Shown: positions 1-10,317 of the stretch, in pieces | Position numbering within the stretch: position 1 is the first letter of the stretch | Layout: every line of letters begins with the position of its first letter | DNA from: Byssothecium circinans | Lineage: Eukaryota; Ascomycota; Dothideomycetes; Pleosporales; Massarinaceae | Reading direction: 5' to 3' | DNA: 19,877 nucleotides | NCBI GenBank assembly: GCA_010015675.1 | Contig: ML977021.1 | Coordinates: 323,086 to 342,962, forward strand | Notes under the pieces: model-generated | What the model saw: the letters and a program-made list of their open reading frames with translations, nothing else | Told to the model about the DNA's origin: nothing | Database searches by the model: none | Made by a program: the position numbers and the translations under genes

Positions 1-48
1 TGCCAAGCAAAAGTGGCCGTCTCGGTGGTTTGGCCGTCTCGGTGGTGG
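1..48. mobile_element. Right terminus of a Z-family non-autonomous DNA transposon (fragment)
   Basis: On the reverse strand these bases read as two tandem 17-bp units ending in GAGACGGCCA, followed by CTTTTGCTTGGCA. The same arrangement opens the element at 12658, and a single-unit relative opens the one at 10318. It is therefore read as the terminal inverted repeat of an element whose body lies to the left of the window. The expected outermost bases (ctttacgt on this strand) are missing: copia sequence starts right after position 48, so the end is truncated or rearranged. Family membership rests on the within-window match only. Confidence 0.65.
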
Positions 49-2552
49 AATATGTTACTAGATATAGTAGAATAATCTAGATATATAAAATACTCTAGAA
101 AGATACTTATTATAGTAGCCTACTTCTTTTAAGTTATATCTAATCTTTCTCTTTACCTTTATAAAGAGATGTACGTATATACTACGTACTTAATTAAATA
201 CTAGTTAAAGTACTTAACTAGAAGATACTATTTAAAGCTACCTATAGTAAGCAACCTTTACTAGCTTATCTTTAAATCTATAGTTGCTAAGTATACTACC
301 TTTATAAATAACCTATACGTACTAATAAGCTCTTCCTTTATGCCCTTATTGGTTACCTTATAGGTATTAATTCCTATAATATCTACTATATCTAGGTACT
401 AAAGGCTTTATTATATAGATATAAAAGTAAGGTTATATATACTTAGGATATTACCTTTAATAAGTAATACTTCTTTAAAGATATAAATAAAGACCTACTA
501 TTAGGCATTAAGCTTAAAGTAGCTATAAAGGAGATTAAAGAAGACGCTAATACTAAGAAAAAAGAAATAAATAAAGAAGTTTATAAGAGTTTATCTAATA
601 CTATCCTAATCCCTTCTACTAAATAACTACTTTTAGGCAAAATATATAGCTAAGCTTAAGGTAATTAGAATTTATATCTATCTTCTATCTTATTAATTAA
701 CTAGTCCTATTAATTACTTAGTTATTAAGGACGCTTAAGTAGCTCGCGATAGAGCTAGGGCTATACGCTAGCTAATTAGATACTATAGGGTGTACCTAGC
801 AAGCTCTTATTAGCTAGACGCTATACTTAAGCTATACTAATAAGTTAACTTTTATTATAACTTAATAAAGACCTACTAATCTCTTTACTTAACTTAAAAG
901 ACTTGTAAATCTCTTCTAATACTATTTCTAAAGGCTTATAAATTCTTTTAAATTATATATATACTACTAGAGGCTCTTAAATCTCTTTACTAGATCCTAG
1001 TTTCTAAAAAAGGAAGTATAAAACTAACTAATACTTAGATAAAGAAAATATACTAGTAAAATATACTAGAAACTATACTACTAATATAATCTAGACCTAT
1101 TAGAATACTTTTATAGCTACCTTTCTTAGTAATAAGTTACCTTAATTAGTTACTTTATTTTAATAGGTATACTAAGATTAGTTGCCTTTAGTCTTATGCT
1201 TTTAGGCGGATGTACTAAGACTACTAGATTAGCTTTAAGTAGGCTTTATTACTACTTATTATAAGGAACTTAAGATAATTAAACGTAAGAGTATATATAA
1301 AGTTTACGCTTTTTACTAAACTACTACTAGACACTAAAGTAATACTCCTTATATAGGTCTTTATATATAAGCTTAAAGCTAGCTTCTTAGTAAAGTTTAA
1401 AGCGTATATTATAGTAAGAGGAGACTTATAGACTACTATAGGTAATACCTATGCTATTACTCTTACTATTTAAATCTTCTATGCTCTAATAGTAATTGCT
1501 ACCTACTTTAATATAGATATATAGTAATATAATACTATTAATACTTTTATAAATGCCTTTCTCCTTTTACTAATCTAGATATAGGAACTAGAAGGCTTCT
1601 AAGATAGTGCCTACTACTAAGAGCTTATTAAAGTATTATATAGCCTATATCTCTCTCTACTACTATAGTATAAAGGCTTTACTAATACTTTAAAGGACCT
1701 TAGCCTTTAGCTAATCCTTAACGCCCCTTACCTTTAGATAAATAATAAGATAATTATATTCTTTTATATTAATAATATTATTACTATAGTACTCTCTAGC
1801 TATTTAAACGCCCTTAATAAGTTTAAATAAAAGCTAAAGCAACGCTATAAGATTACTAGCCTTTAGGGTTATAATACTAGAATATTCTATAGTATTAATA
1901 CTTATTAGGATTATAAGAATAGTTACCTCTAGCTTTTATAAAAGGACTATATTAAGATAATCTATAATAAGTTTAAGGCGCCTATAAAATCTACCTAGAA
2001 TAAAACTCTATTAATACTACTCTTACTTAAAGACCTTATCCTTTCTTTTAAGTCTAAGAATAAGAAGAACTCTTACTAGTACATATAGATTATTAGCTCT
2101 ATTAGTTACGCTACTAGTGCTATCTAACCTAATATTACTAAAGCTTATTTAAAGCTTACTAAATTTCTTACTAACCTAGAACTAAAATACCTTTCTATAG
2201 CTTACTAATACCTTATATACCTATACTACTCTTAAGATCTTACTCTATATTACTCTAAGAACCTTATTATACCTTATCTCTATAAGAAAGGAATAGATAA
2301 AATAGACTTCTTTAGAGTAACTAACGCCTTATATACTAATTATAAGGCTATATCTTCTTCCTCTTTAGTAGACTAATTAATTAGAAAGTAATACTTTAAC
2401 GCTATATTATTAAATTAACTACTAAAGCTAAACTTATATGTAAAAAGGTGATAATGAGTAAAAGTAATATAGTAAGAAAAGGTTGTAGTCGAATTGTCTA
2501 ATTTTTTTAAAGTACTGCAGGGCAGTTACTATATACTAACTATCTAGATATT

Positions 2553-2971
2553 CGGATACTAATTATCCGTTCGGATAATAGCTATCCGTTAGTTTTAGAT
2601 TAGTTTGACTTAGTATTTTAGTCTTGATACCGGATTTAAGATATCCGTTGTATTACTATAGTTTTACTATAGTTTCATTATTTCAGATATCCTATATCCG
2701 TTGTTTTACTATAGTTTGATTTTACTTATTGTTTTACTATAGTTTTATTATTTCGGATATCCTATATCCGTTGTTTTACTATAGTTTGGTTTTACTATTG
2801 TTTTTACTATAGTTTTATTATTTCGGATATCCTATATCCGTTATTTTGGTTTTACTATTGTTTTACTACAGTTTTATTATTTCGGATATCCTATATCCGT
2901 TGTTTTACTATAGTTTGGTTTTACTTATTGGTTTACTATAGTTTAGTATTTTTCGGCTTATCCTATAGCCG
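2553..2971. promoter_or_regulatory. Array of eight CGG-N11-CCG-type inverted repeats in element S copy A
   Basis: Sites lie at 2553-2569, 2572-2588, 2631-2647, 2684-2700 (left half-site CAG), 2754-2770, 2824-2840, 2883-2899 and 2954-2971 (N12). The commonest form is CGGATATCCTATATCCG, a perfect 7-bp palindrome around three bases. Inverted CGG half-sites 11 bp apart are the arrangement bound by Gal4-type Zn2Cys6 fungal transcription factors; that is family knowledge, and no binding is shown here. Each site could also form a small hairpin. The first three sites differ in the spacer but keep both ends, which argues against pure copying of one unit. Confidence 0.6.
2701..2971 (+). repeat. 70-bp tandem repeats carrying the palindromes in S copy A
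   Basis: Units 2701-2770 and 2771-2840 are each exactly 70 bp; 2841-2899 (59 bp) and 2900-2971 (72 bp) are variants, and a partial unit precedes at 2648-2700. Each consists of T-rich filler with TTTTACTATAGTTT motifs followed by one CGG...CCG palindrome. Copy B has fewer units, which explains most of the length difference between the two copies (1,028 and 899 bp). Confidence 0.8.
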
Positions 2972-3792
2972 TGTTTTAGTTGTTGTTTTGTTTAGTTGTT
3001 TTCAACCAATTGCCAACATTGCAGCAGTTCATCGAAAAGATCGTTTTACAAGGCTTGCTTATAAATCTAGTTTTAAAAGATATCGCTTAGCTTTAATCTA
3101 AATATAGTGTATAACTATATATTCTTTTAGGTAATAAAAGTTATATTACACTATCGTGAAAATTACGCTCGTAATAAATTATTTTAGCACTTTTTACAAA
3201 GTGTCCTTTTATAGGATCGCCTATTAATCACGATTATAAATTGCTGACATAAGCAAATGTTTTATAACGTTTGTTATATAAAATACAGTAGTTATTTTAC
3301 CTATATTAGATTTTATAGGACGATACTATTATAGTTATAATTAATAACTGTATTATTACTTTTACTCAAAATATTAAGACAGTGGAATACCAACAATCTG
3401 ATAAAAAGCCTTTATTAAGCTTATTACGAATATAGCTATTATATATATAATTATATATATTTAATATTATAGGCCTCTTAACTAGCTATACTAAATACTA
3501 TTAGTAGTTATAGATCTTTAAAGACCTATGTCTAGAATTTAATAAATAGCCTACTATATACTATTATAATAAAGAAATAATTCACCTACTAATAGCTAAT
3601 TTGCTATAACTTAAAACTATGCTCTATTATATAGATATCTACTATTACTAGCTTTGTAAATAGGCGCTTTATAGGACTATATCTTCTACCTATATTAATA
3701 TAAACTCTTAACTAGCTAATAGGTTAACTAAACTACTTTTAAAATAAAAGTACTAAGAATAGATTAAGCTCTTTTATCTTAAGCCTATTTAA

Positions 3793-4567
3793 CTACCCCT
3801 CTCTACTATTTAACTAATAGCTAACTAATAGGCCCTAAAATTCTTATCCTTCCTACTAGCTTATTACTAATAATTAAGTACTAATCTACTACTAAGCCTA
3901 TTAATCCTTAGCTTATTATTAGTATTATATTACTACCTTAGGAACTAGTAAAGACGTTTATAACTATGCACTATCTATTACAAAGTTATTAATAGCTAAA
4001 CGCTACTTAGACTAGAGTAGATTAGCTACCTACTTTTATACTATAGCTTCTTTAGTATAAATATATATAAGCCCTTTAATTCTTATAATACTAAAGTAAG
4101 CCTATTAATTCTTATACTAAGTTAAGCCTTTTAATTCTTACACTAGCTCTACTTACTAATACGTCCTTAATAAACTAAGTAACTAATACTCTTCTACTTA
4201 ACTATTCTAGTTAACTAAGTACCTAGCAATACTCTTAGTTACTTACTAATCTAACTTTAATTAATAAAATAAGCTTTTCTTTTTTATCTAATCTAGGCCT
4301 TATTTATATACTAACTTACTTAAATATTACTAATAGACTGCTACTATTCTAATTACCTTGCACTTAAGCATATTACTTCTTACTTCTTTTATATATAAAG
4401 CAGCTATATAAGAACCTACTAATAGCTTATTTTCTTTCCTTACGTAGGTTAGAGGTTTTCCTACTATCTCTTATTTATCTTATTTACTTAAAGGCCTTCT
4501 AACTTCCTTTAATACTATATCTTCTTAATCTTTTAGCTTACTACTTTCTTAGTAATATAAGGGGGGG
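3793..4567 (+). other. 3' flank of copia 1, possibly its decayed LTR; no gene seen
   Basis: This AT-rich stretch follows the copia RNase H stop and precedes a fragment of a different copia. By position it should include the polypurine tract and 3' LTR, but no second LTR copy exists in the window to define edges, and no clear TG...CA boundary was found. It holds three imperfect direct repeats starting aagcc (4069-4097, 4098-4123, 4124-4148) containing a ttaattctta-like core. It ends in a run of seven G at 4561-4567, unusual in this composition, exactly where homology to copia 2 begins. No reading frame of note was seen. Confidence 0.35.
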
Positions 4568-4736
4568 TATATAAGACTTTAGATATAGCCTTTAGCTTTT
4601 TTTATCTTATCTTAGTTAGTTCTCTACTTTTAGCCTAGCATTACTTACCTCTATATAGCCTTAACTCCTAAGCTATGCTAATATAATAGTTCTCTTACTT
4701 TTATATATGCTCTTAGTGCCTCTATACTATCTTATA
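4568..4736 (+). pseudogene. Fragment of copia 2 (linker after the integrase)
   Basis: This stretch matches 10014-10183 closely over about 165 bp, starting at tatataagact, and differs mainly by C/T and G/A changes plus small indels. In the longer copy the segment lies just downstream of the integrase C-terminal region, in a Ser/Pro-rich-like linker before the missing reverse transcriptase. Here it is cut off on both sides: on the left at a run of seven G next to copia 1 flank, on the right by a Fot1a fragment. It is an orphan piece with no function of its own. Confidence 0.7.
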
Positions 4737-5169
4737 AGTACTATATAGTACTATGCTTATAAAGTTACGTATTAAAGAGCTTAAAAAGTAACTTAAGGTA
4801 ATAACTAAGCGTAAAACATATAAGTATAAGTATATTTAAAAGGGTAGCACTATAAAGTATAGTCTTATAGTAAACTAGACTAGTTTTAAACTATTAAGAA
4901 CTATTTAAAACGATAAGAGGGTAAGAGTAGAAGGTAAATATAAAGTATAATAACTAGGTATTTACTACTATAGTAACAATATTAAGGCTAGGTATAATAT
5001 AAGAATATATTAAGCTAATAAAAAAAGTTCTTCTAAATTAGAGGCTAGTACTTAGTTTATTATATTAAGTAGTAATATAGATAATAATAATAATAAAGTT
5101 AAGTAAGTTAGTGTTACTAAGGAATTTTAGGCTATTTAATAGTTTAGGCAATTTAATAGTGCTTTACAT
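4737..5169 (+). pseudogene. 3' fragment of a Fot1a transposon (transposase C-terminus and right terminal repeat)
   Basis: It matches the last part of the full element at 5815-7664. The translation contains RIKELKK, a decayed zinc-knuckle region (YYYSNNIKARYNIRIY, where the family has C-x2-C-x4-H-x4-C) and an Asn-rich tail that was Asp-rich before G-to-A decay, ending at a TAA at 5104-5106. The terminal repeat follows and ends acat (acgt in the consensus) at 5169, with a TA at 5170-5171 as expected for a Tc1/mariner-pogo insertion. The left edge is an abrupt fusion to copia 2 sequence. Confidence 0.8.
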
Positions 5170-5502
5170 TATAACTATCTAAATAATAGAAAGAAATTTA
5201 GTTTTCTTTATATACTATTATAATATAGATATAGTATTACCTATATTAGCTTAGTAAAGTATAAAATATCTATTATAGCTATATTAAATTAATAGTTCTA
5301 GATTTAATAAATATTTACTATATCTATATTAATAGATATAATATAGATATCTATAATCTACTATTATAACTTTATAGGTTATATACTAAATTACTATATT
5401 AGACTTAATAAGTAGTAATATATTATAAGCTAAGCCTAAAATATAGTATAATATCTTTTCTTCTAAAAATCTAAGAAATAAAACTTAGTATATCTATACT
5501 TA
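5170..5502. other. AT-rich spacer without recognisable gene
   Basis: About 330 bp between two Fot1a right ends that face each other. It is dominated by TATA, ATAGATAT and AATAT strings. Translation in the frames I read gives only stop-rich, Ile/Tyr-rich sequence with no recognised motif. It is probably decayed target DNA, possibly copia-derived; that is a guess. Confidence 0.4.
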
Positions 5503-5663
5503 ATATATTCTACTATTAAACTACTTAACCTACTAAACTACCTAAAATTCCTTAGTAATACTATCTTACTTAACTTTATTATTATTATTATTATCTATAT
5601 TACTATCTAAAAAAATATACTAAGTACTAGTATCTAACTTAATTAAGAAAGAGTAATTATTAC
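5503..5663 (-). pseudogene. 3' terminal fragment of another Fot1a copy, reverse strand
   Basis: Read on the reverse strand, this is the Asp-to-Asn decayed acidic tail of the Fot1a transposase (AAT-repeat region), the stop codon at 5566-5568 and the terminal repeat out to 5503, preceded by TA at 5501-5502. It matches 13167-13320 of the full reverse-strand copy. It stops at the TA (5664-5665) where the next element starts, which suggests that element landed inside it. The rest of this copy is not in view. Confidence 0.75.
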
Positions 5664-5665
5664 TA

Positions 5666-5812
5666 ATATAAAGTACTACTAAGATGGCTAAACTACTAAA
5701 ATAGCTAAAATTGCTTAGTAGAATATCAAACTAGTATTATCTTAATAACAAAGCTAAACCTTAATATTTTCTTTTAAAATTTTAAACCTAGAGAGATATA
5801 TATATATACTAA
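5666..5812 (+). mobile_element. Left end of a Z-family non-autonomous element
   Basis: It starts after a TA (5664-5665) with atataaag, the RIP form of acgtaaag, followed by two decayed 17-bp terminal units and a ttgcttag motif. From about 5726 it matches the interior of element Z from about 10355 (a shared tagtattatcttaataacaa string, then an attttctttt motif). Homology to Z stops near 5807, just before the Fot1a insertion at 5815, and does not resume on the other side, so only about 140 bp of this copy survive. It has no coding capacity. Confidence 0.65.
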
Positions 5813-5814
5813 TA

Positions 5815-7664
5815 ACGTAAAGCACTATCAAGACAGCTATACTATTAAGATAGCTACTTTTCCTTAGTAATACTAACACCACACTTATCACGAAATGCGT
5901 TAACTAATAAACGCGTTACTTATTTAACAAGAAGGCAGGATTAAGCTTGTCCTTTAAGCTTACTATTTAGGCTAATTTAAGAGCCTCCAACGTGCTGCTA
6001 AAGCTTTTAACGTTTATTATTAGAGCCTCTCTAACTATATTAATAGAATTACCTTTTAACTAAATATAGTTCTAAACTGTTTAAAACTATCTCTAACTAA
6101 AGAGGATACGCTTATCTAATATATCCTTAACCTTAATTCGCGAGGATTTGCGCCTACGTTAGGCGAAGTGTTAGATATAGCAAATAAACTACTGCGCGAG
6201 CAGGGTAGTAAGAAGGTAGGCGTTAACTAGGCAGAATAGTTTGTAAACTATTTAGAACTATTATAAATAGCCTAGAACTATTTAAAGGACTATTAGAGAG
6301 CTCTATAGGAGGATCCTAAGGTAGTTAGCGTATAGTTTAAGCTTATATAGGATACTAAAGCAAAGTACAGTGTACATAACAATAATATATACAACTTTAA
6401 TAAGACTAGCTTTTAGATAGGTATTATTAGCTCTATAAAAGTAGTTACTAGCTTAGAGAAGCGAACAAGGCCTATAATAGTTTAGCTAGGCGATAAAGAG
6501 TAGGTAATAAAGATCTAGAGTATATGTTTAAATAGTATATTTACCCTACTATTTATTATATATAAAGGATGCGTCTATATCTCTTTATAGTACTAGGAAG
6601 CTAATATACTATATAATTAGAAGCTCTTAGTCTTAAAGAATAGATAGATAAATAATAAGCTTAGTCTCGCGTAGTTAAAGCACTTTAACGCATATATAAA
6701 GGCAAGAACTATTAGCGTCTATTAGTTGCTAATTTTAGATAGCTATAAAAGCTACCTAAATTAGGATTTTAAGGATTATTATTATAATAATAAGATTCTT
6801 ACGCTCTATATACTACTATACTTATTACACATCCTCTAGCCACTTAATATAGTGTTATTCTTGCCGCTTAAGCGTAAGTACTCTAAGATTATTTAGGGCT
6901 TAGTATAATAGCACGTCTTTTACGTTAATAAGAAAGCGTTCCTACTAGCCTTTAAAGACGCGTTTTTAAGCGTGTTTATAGTTTAGAACTATTAAAAGGC
7001 CTTTAAAGTAATAGGGCTAGTCCCTCCAAACGCGTAGATAGTACTTAATTGCCTTAATATGCGTATATATACTCTACTAGAACCCCTACTACTAGAGACG
7101 CTATAGCTATTAAGGACTCTAAGTAATATACGCGAATTTAGCTTATAGTTAAAGCTAGTACGTAATTCTATTACTTAGTTACTATAGACGGCTTAGGGTA
7201 GGCTTTTATAGCTTATTAAAGGCTCTAAGTTAGTGCTATAAAGTAGCGTACTTATAAAGGCGCGTATTAAAGAGCTTAAAAAGTAACTTATAGTAGTAAC
7301 TAAGTAAAAAATATATAAGTATAAGTATATTTAAAAGGGTAGTACTATAGAGTTTAGTCCTATAGTAGACTAGGTTAGTTCTAAACTATTAGAAACTATT
7401 TAGAACTATAAAAGGGTAAGGGTAAAAAGTAAGTATAAGGTATAATACCTAAGTATTTTGTACTATAGCAACTATATTAAGACTAGGCACAACATAAGGA
7501 CTTATTAAGCTAATAAAAAGAGTTCTTCTAAATTAGAGGCTAGTAGTTAGTATATCTTTTTAGGTAGTAATATAGATAATAATAATAATAAAGTTAAGTA
7601 AGTTAGTATTACTAAGGAATTATACGCGGTTTAGTAGTATAGGTAGTTTAGTAGTACTTTATAT
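5815..7664 (+). mobile_element. Full-length, RIP-decayed Fot1a DNA transposon (Tc1/mariner-pogo superfamily), 1,850 bp
   Basis: It begins acgtaaagcac and ends gtactttatat (RIP form of gtgctttacgt), and is flanked by TA at 5813-5814 and 7665-7666. The length of 1,850 bp agrees with the 1,851 bp of the copy at 13167-16847 once its nested insert is removed. Each terminal repeat has two 17-bp units, but they are of different flavours: the left units are of the GAGACGGCCA type, the right units of the GAACCGCGCA type. It carries one transposase pseudogene at 5895-7601. Confidence 0.9.
5895..7601 (+). pseudogene. Fot1a transposase pseudogene (DDE endonuclease, 568 codons plus stop)
   Basis: Cut-and-paste transposase relic of the fungal Fot1/pogo type. 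From the ATG at 5895 to the TAA at 7599 the frame is 1,707 nt with no net indel; only substitutions have killed it. Visible in order: a pipsqueak-type helix-turn-helix (SLQRAAKAFNV, codons about 50-60); a CENP-B/Tc5-type HTH (RGFAPTLGEVLDIANKLL); the first catalytic block read as YNFNKTSF (family NFDETGF); the second as LLILDSYKSY (family LILDGHxSH); then LLHILQPLN; and a C-terminal basic region with a ruined zinc knuckle and Asn-rich tail. The usual length for Fot1 transposase is about 540 residues, so this is slightly long because of the tail. The frame is closed many times, mostly by TAG. A copy on the other strand (13230-16766) has the identical length. Confidence 0.9.
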
Positions 7665-7666
7665 TA

Positions 7667-10317
7667 TTTAATAACTATAATTACTAATAATTTAAGGTTA
7701 TCTAAAGATAAACCTAACCTAGAAAAGATTTATAATTAACTATTAGATAAATCTAGAAGGATTAGATCTATTAAGAATCTTAGAGCTATATTACCTAGTA
7801 ACTATATTTCTACTAGAGATAGTAATAATAGTATAACTAGAGTAGATATATAAGGTAATACTATTATATCCTTAAATAATAGCACTACTAGTAGAAGACT
7901 AGGAAATAGATCTAATAATTTTAAAAGTAATACTAGTAAAAGTACCAGTAATTTTCTTATTTATAGTTATTATAAAAAGAAAGGATATATTGCTACTACT
8001 TGTTTTATTAAAAATAATAAGGCTAGAAATACGAGTTATAATAAGAATAGAGTTAATACTACTATAGTAGAAGAAGCTTTAATAATCTTTATTAATAAAG
8101 ACTATCCTTCTAATACTATAATAGAACCTAATTCTTCTATATTAATAGTTAATAATACTTTAATTAATAAAAGTATTAACTAGATTTTAGATAGTAGAGT
8201 ATCTAGTTATATATGCTCTATTAAAGGACTACTTAATATTTTGAAACCTATTAGTAATACCTTTATTAAATAGGGTAATACTAATAGTTACATAACTACT
8301 ATAGGAATAGGAGATATATCTCTTATTTTTGCTAGTATAAATAAAGCAGTTAAGCTTAATAAAGTATTATATGTATCTAAATTAGGTGTTAATTTATTAT
8401 CTTATTATAATATATTAGATGTAGGATATACTATTAAATGTAATATATATTCCTACCTAATAAAGAATTAAAAGGTTCTAGCTATAGGTAGTTATTATAA
8501 TAAACTAGTAGTTTTTACTACTAGATTAAATTATAATAATAGTATTTATAATAACTTTTATCTTAATAATATATAAGATAATATTATTTTAAATACTAAG
8601 ACTATAGATACTATTACTATGCATAAAAGGCTAGGATATATAAGTGAAAATGCTTTAGTAAAATTACCTACTAGTTATCTAGACTTTAATAGTAATATAG
8701 ATATTAAGAAAGCTTAAGATAATCTTAATAACTATATTACTTGTATAGAAGCTAAGTTTACTAAAAAAGCTTCTAAAGATAGTATTACTATAGTAGTTAA
8801 TAACTATAGAGATATAATATATATCGATATAAGTAGTCTTATTATACCTAGGTCTATTATAACACTTTAATAGGTAGACCTAGGATAGTTTAAGTAATAA
8901 GCTAGTCTTTACCTAATATAATATTATATATAGTAGTTAACCTTTTTACGTGTAGCTACGTAGAGGTAGAGATGTCCTATAATATATTAAAGTAATTAGA
9001 AGTTAATAATAGAGCTAGTTAGTAAAGTAGAGACTTTAGTAGATTTAAGCCTCTAGTTTTAATAATATAACTTAGTAGATACTAATTTTAGTAATATAAT
9101 AATAGATAAAGATAAGTTATAAGGTAAGTTATTATACATAGCTAGGGAAAAAAAGCATATATTTATTTAGTCTATTATAGGCTAAAGGCCTTAGTAGTAC
9201 TAAGTAGGTAATAGTAGTTACTTTACTTATACTATAGTTACTAAAGTATTAAAGTTTAATATAAATTTTTTTTCTATTTAATATAGGTTAATCTACTTTA
9301 CTTATGTAATTATTTATCCTAAGTTATTTAAGTTCTAAGGCTAGTGCGCCTTATTATTTTTTTTCTTATATTAATACCCTACTATACTTAGTACTAGAAG
9401 TAATAATTACTCCTTCTTTAATTATACCTAGGTCTTATAAAGGCTATAAATACTATATAACCTTTATAGACTATAAGATAAAATATCTATATTTAATACT
9501 ATTAAATCTTTTTATAGCCTTATAGAAACTTAAGATAGTATTAAAATCAAAGCTTTTTAAAGGGATAATAAATTTAATACTACTAGTATAACTAGTTTTA
9601 TTTAATCTAAAGGTGCTATTAAAAGATGTACTTCATCTTATAACCCTAAATAAAAAGGTAGTGTAGAAAGAATTAATAGGACTTTATTTAATAAAGTAAG
9701 AGCTTTATTAAAAGAAAGTTAATTACCTAATAAATATTAAATAGAAGCTATTATTAAAACTATCTATTTATATAATAGAATACCTAATAGCTCTATTAAT
9801 TTTATAATACCTTATAAAGCTAAATTTAATACTAAACCTAATATTAATAATATTAGGATATTTAGCTCTTTAACGTATAAAAAAGAACTAAAAGAGTTTC
9901 TAAAGAAGCTAGACCTAAAGGCTAAACCTTATTATCTAGTTAGATTTTTAAGTAATAATACTTATAGACTTTTAGATCCTAGTACTACTAAAGTAGCTAC
10001 TACTAGAGATATATATAAGACTCTAGATATAGCCTTAGGCTTTTCTTATCTTATCTTAGTTAGTTTTCTACTTTTAGCCTAGTATTACCTACCTTTATAT
10101 AAGCCTTAACTCCTAAGCCATACTAATATAATAGATCTCTTACTTTTATATATGCTTTTAGTGCCTCTATACTATCTTATAGTTATAAGCCTAGAACAAC
10201 TCTATTTATTAACTACTTAATTAACTATAACCTACTTAATTATCTAAGATAACCTAGTAGCTTATAGACCCTTTATAAAGTTTTTACTTTAACTAATTTT
10301 TACTTTTAAAGCTATAT
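7667..10317 (+). pseudogene. Ty1/copia polyprotein remnant 2 (gag knuckle, protease, GAG-pre-integrase, integrase), different family from copia 1
   Basis: A long frame, broken by scattered stops only, runs from about 7690 to 8855. It shows a gag zinc knuckle (SYYKKKGYIATTCF, with Cys and His changed to Tyr) near 7962-8006, an aspartic protease start (NxILDSRVSSYIC, family WILDSGASSHIC) near 8178-8216, and a GAG-pre-integrase block (TMHKRLGYISENALVKLP) from 8616 with a following Cys motif. The integrase core begins IIPRS at 8841, is interrupted by a 565-bp insert, and resumes at 9421 as IIPRSYKGYKYYITFID. After a frame change near 9530-9560 come SVERINRTLFNKVRALLKES and PYYLVRFLSNNTYRLLDPS. 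Reverse transcriptase and RNase H are missing: sequence fades in a linker and is cut by element Z at 10318. Gag is truncated on the left. Confidence 0.88.
8856..9420. mobile_element. 565-bp insertion of unknown type flanked by a 15-bp direct repeat
   Basis: The string attatacctaggtct occurs at 8841-8855 and again at 9421-9435, and the integrase frame reads straight through if the DNA between is removed with one copy. That makes the segment an insertion with a 15-bp target duplication. Such a length is typical of LINE- or SINE-type target-primed integration, not of LTR elements (4-6 bp) or pogo-type elements (TA). Neither end has a clear poly-A or poly-T tail, terminal inverted repeats or a recognised reading frame. 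It is RIP-decayed like its host. No other copy was noticed in the window. Confidence 0.65.

Larger units (their letters stand above)
2439..3466 (+). mobile_element. Element S, copy A: 1,028-bp non-coding insertion (probable solo LTR) with 5-bp target duplication
   Basis: The element starts TGTAAAAAGG and ends TTTAATA, and is flanked by ttata at 2434-2438 and 3467-3471. Removing it with one ttata joins the copia RNase H codons ...AKLI and GLLT... in frame, so both boundaries are well defined. A second copy lies at 11347-12245. TG...TA ends (TG...CA after a RIP change), a 5-bp duplication and the lack of coding sequence fit a solo LTR, but no internal region of the parent element is present to prove it. 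Layout: about 110 bp of unique sequence, an array of CGG-N11-CCG palindromes within 70-bp tandem repeats (2553-2971), then about 490 bp with short perfect hairpins, for example 3162-3175 and 3188-3203. It keeps many CA and TG dinucleotides, so it is less decayed than its host copia. Confidence 0.8.
49..3792 (+). pseudogene. Ty1/copia polyprotein remnant 1 (integrase C-terminus, reverse transcriptase, RNase H), interrupted by element S
   Basis: Decayed pol region of a copia retrotransposon. Conceptual translation gives, in order: the integrase C-terminal part with an ALIGYLIGI segment (about 340-380); the start of the reverse transcriptase with FLVKFKAYIIVRGDL (about 1390-1430) and NTFINAF (about 1540-1560); the catalytic YVDD box read as YINN at 1765-1776, both Asp codons having become Asn; and RNase H after 3472 with an IYYYNKE segment (Cys and Asp lost) and a VDIYYYWL-like segment, ending at a TAA at 3790-3792. 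Gag, protease and the start of integrase are absent, so it is 5'-truncated at the junction near 48. Stops, mostly TAG, occur throughout, and a net frame change lies near 2350-2410. The RNase H frame is split by an insertion at 2439-3466 and resumes exactly after it. The family assignment is secure; the exact left limit is not. Confidence 0.85.

Noticed and set aside
2484..3394. Alternative LTR boundaries for element S (tgtag...caaca)
   Set aside because: They look like TG...CA ends, but the target duplication, the restored RNase H frame and the shared edges of copies A and B all place the ends at 2439 and 3466.
5577..5593. TTA microsatellite
   Set aside because: It aligns with the GAT/GAC-rich acidic tail of the Fot1a transposase; the repeat arises from RIP of Asp codons, not from slippage of a simple repeat.
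8875..8910. tRNA-like internal promoter in the 565-bp insert
   Set aside because: A loosely A-box-like string is present but no B box at the right spacing, so a SINE call is not supported.
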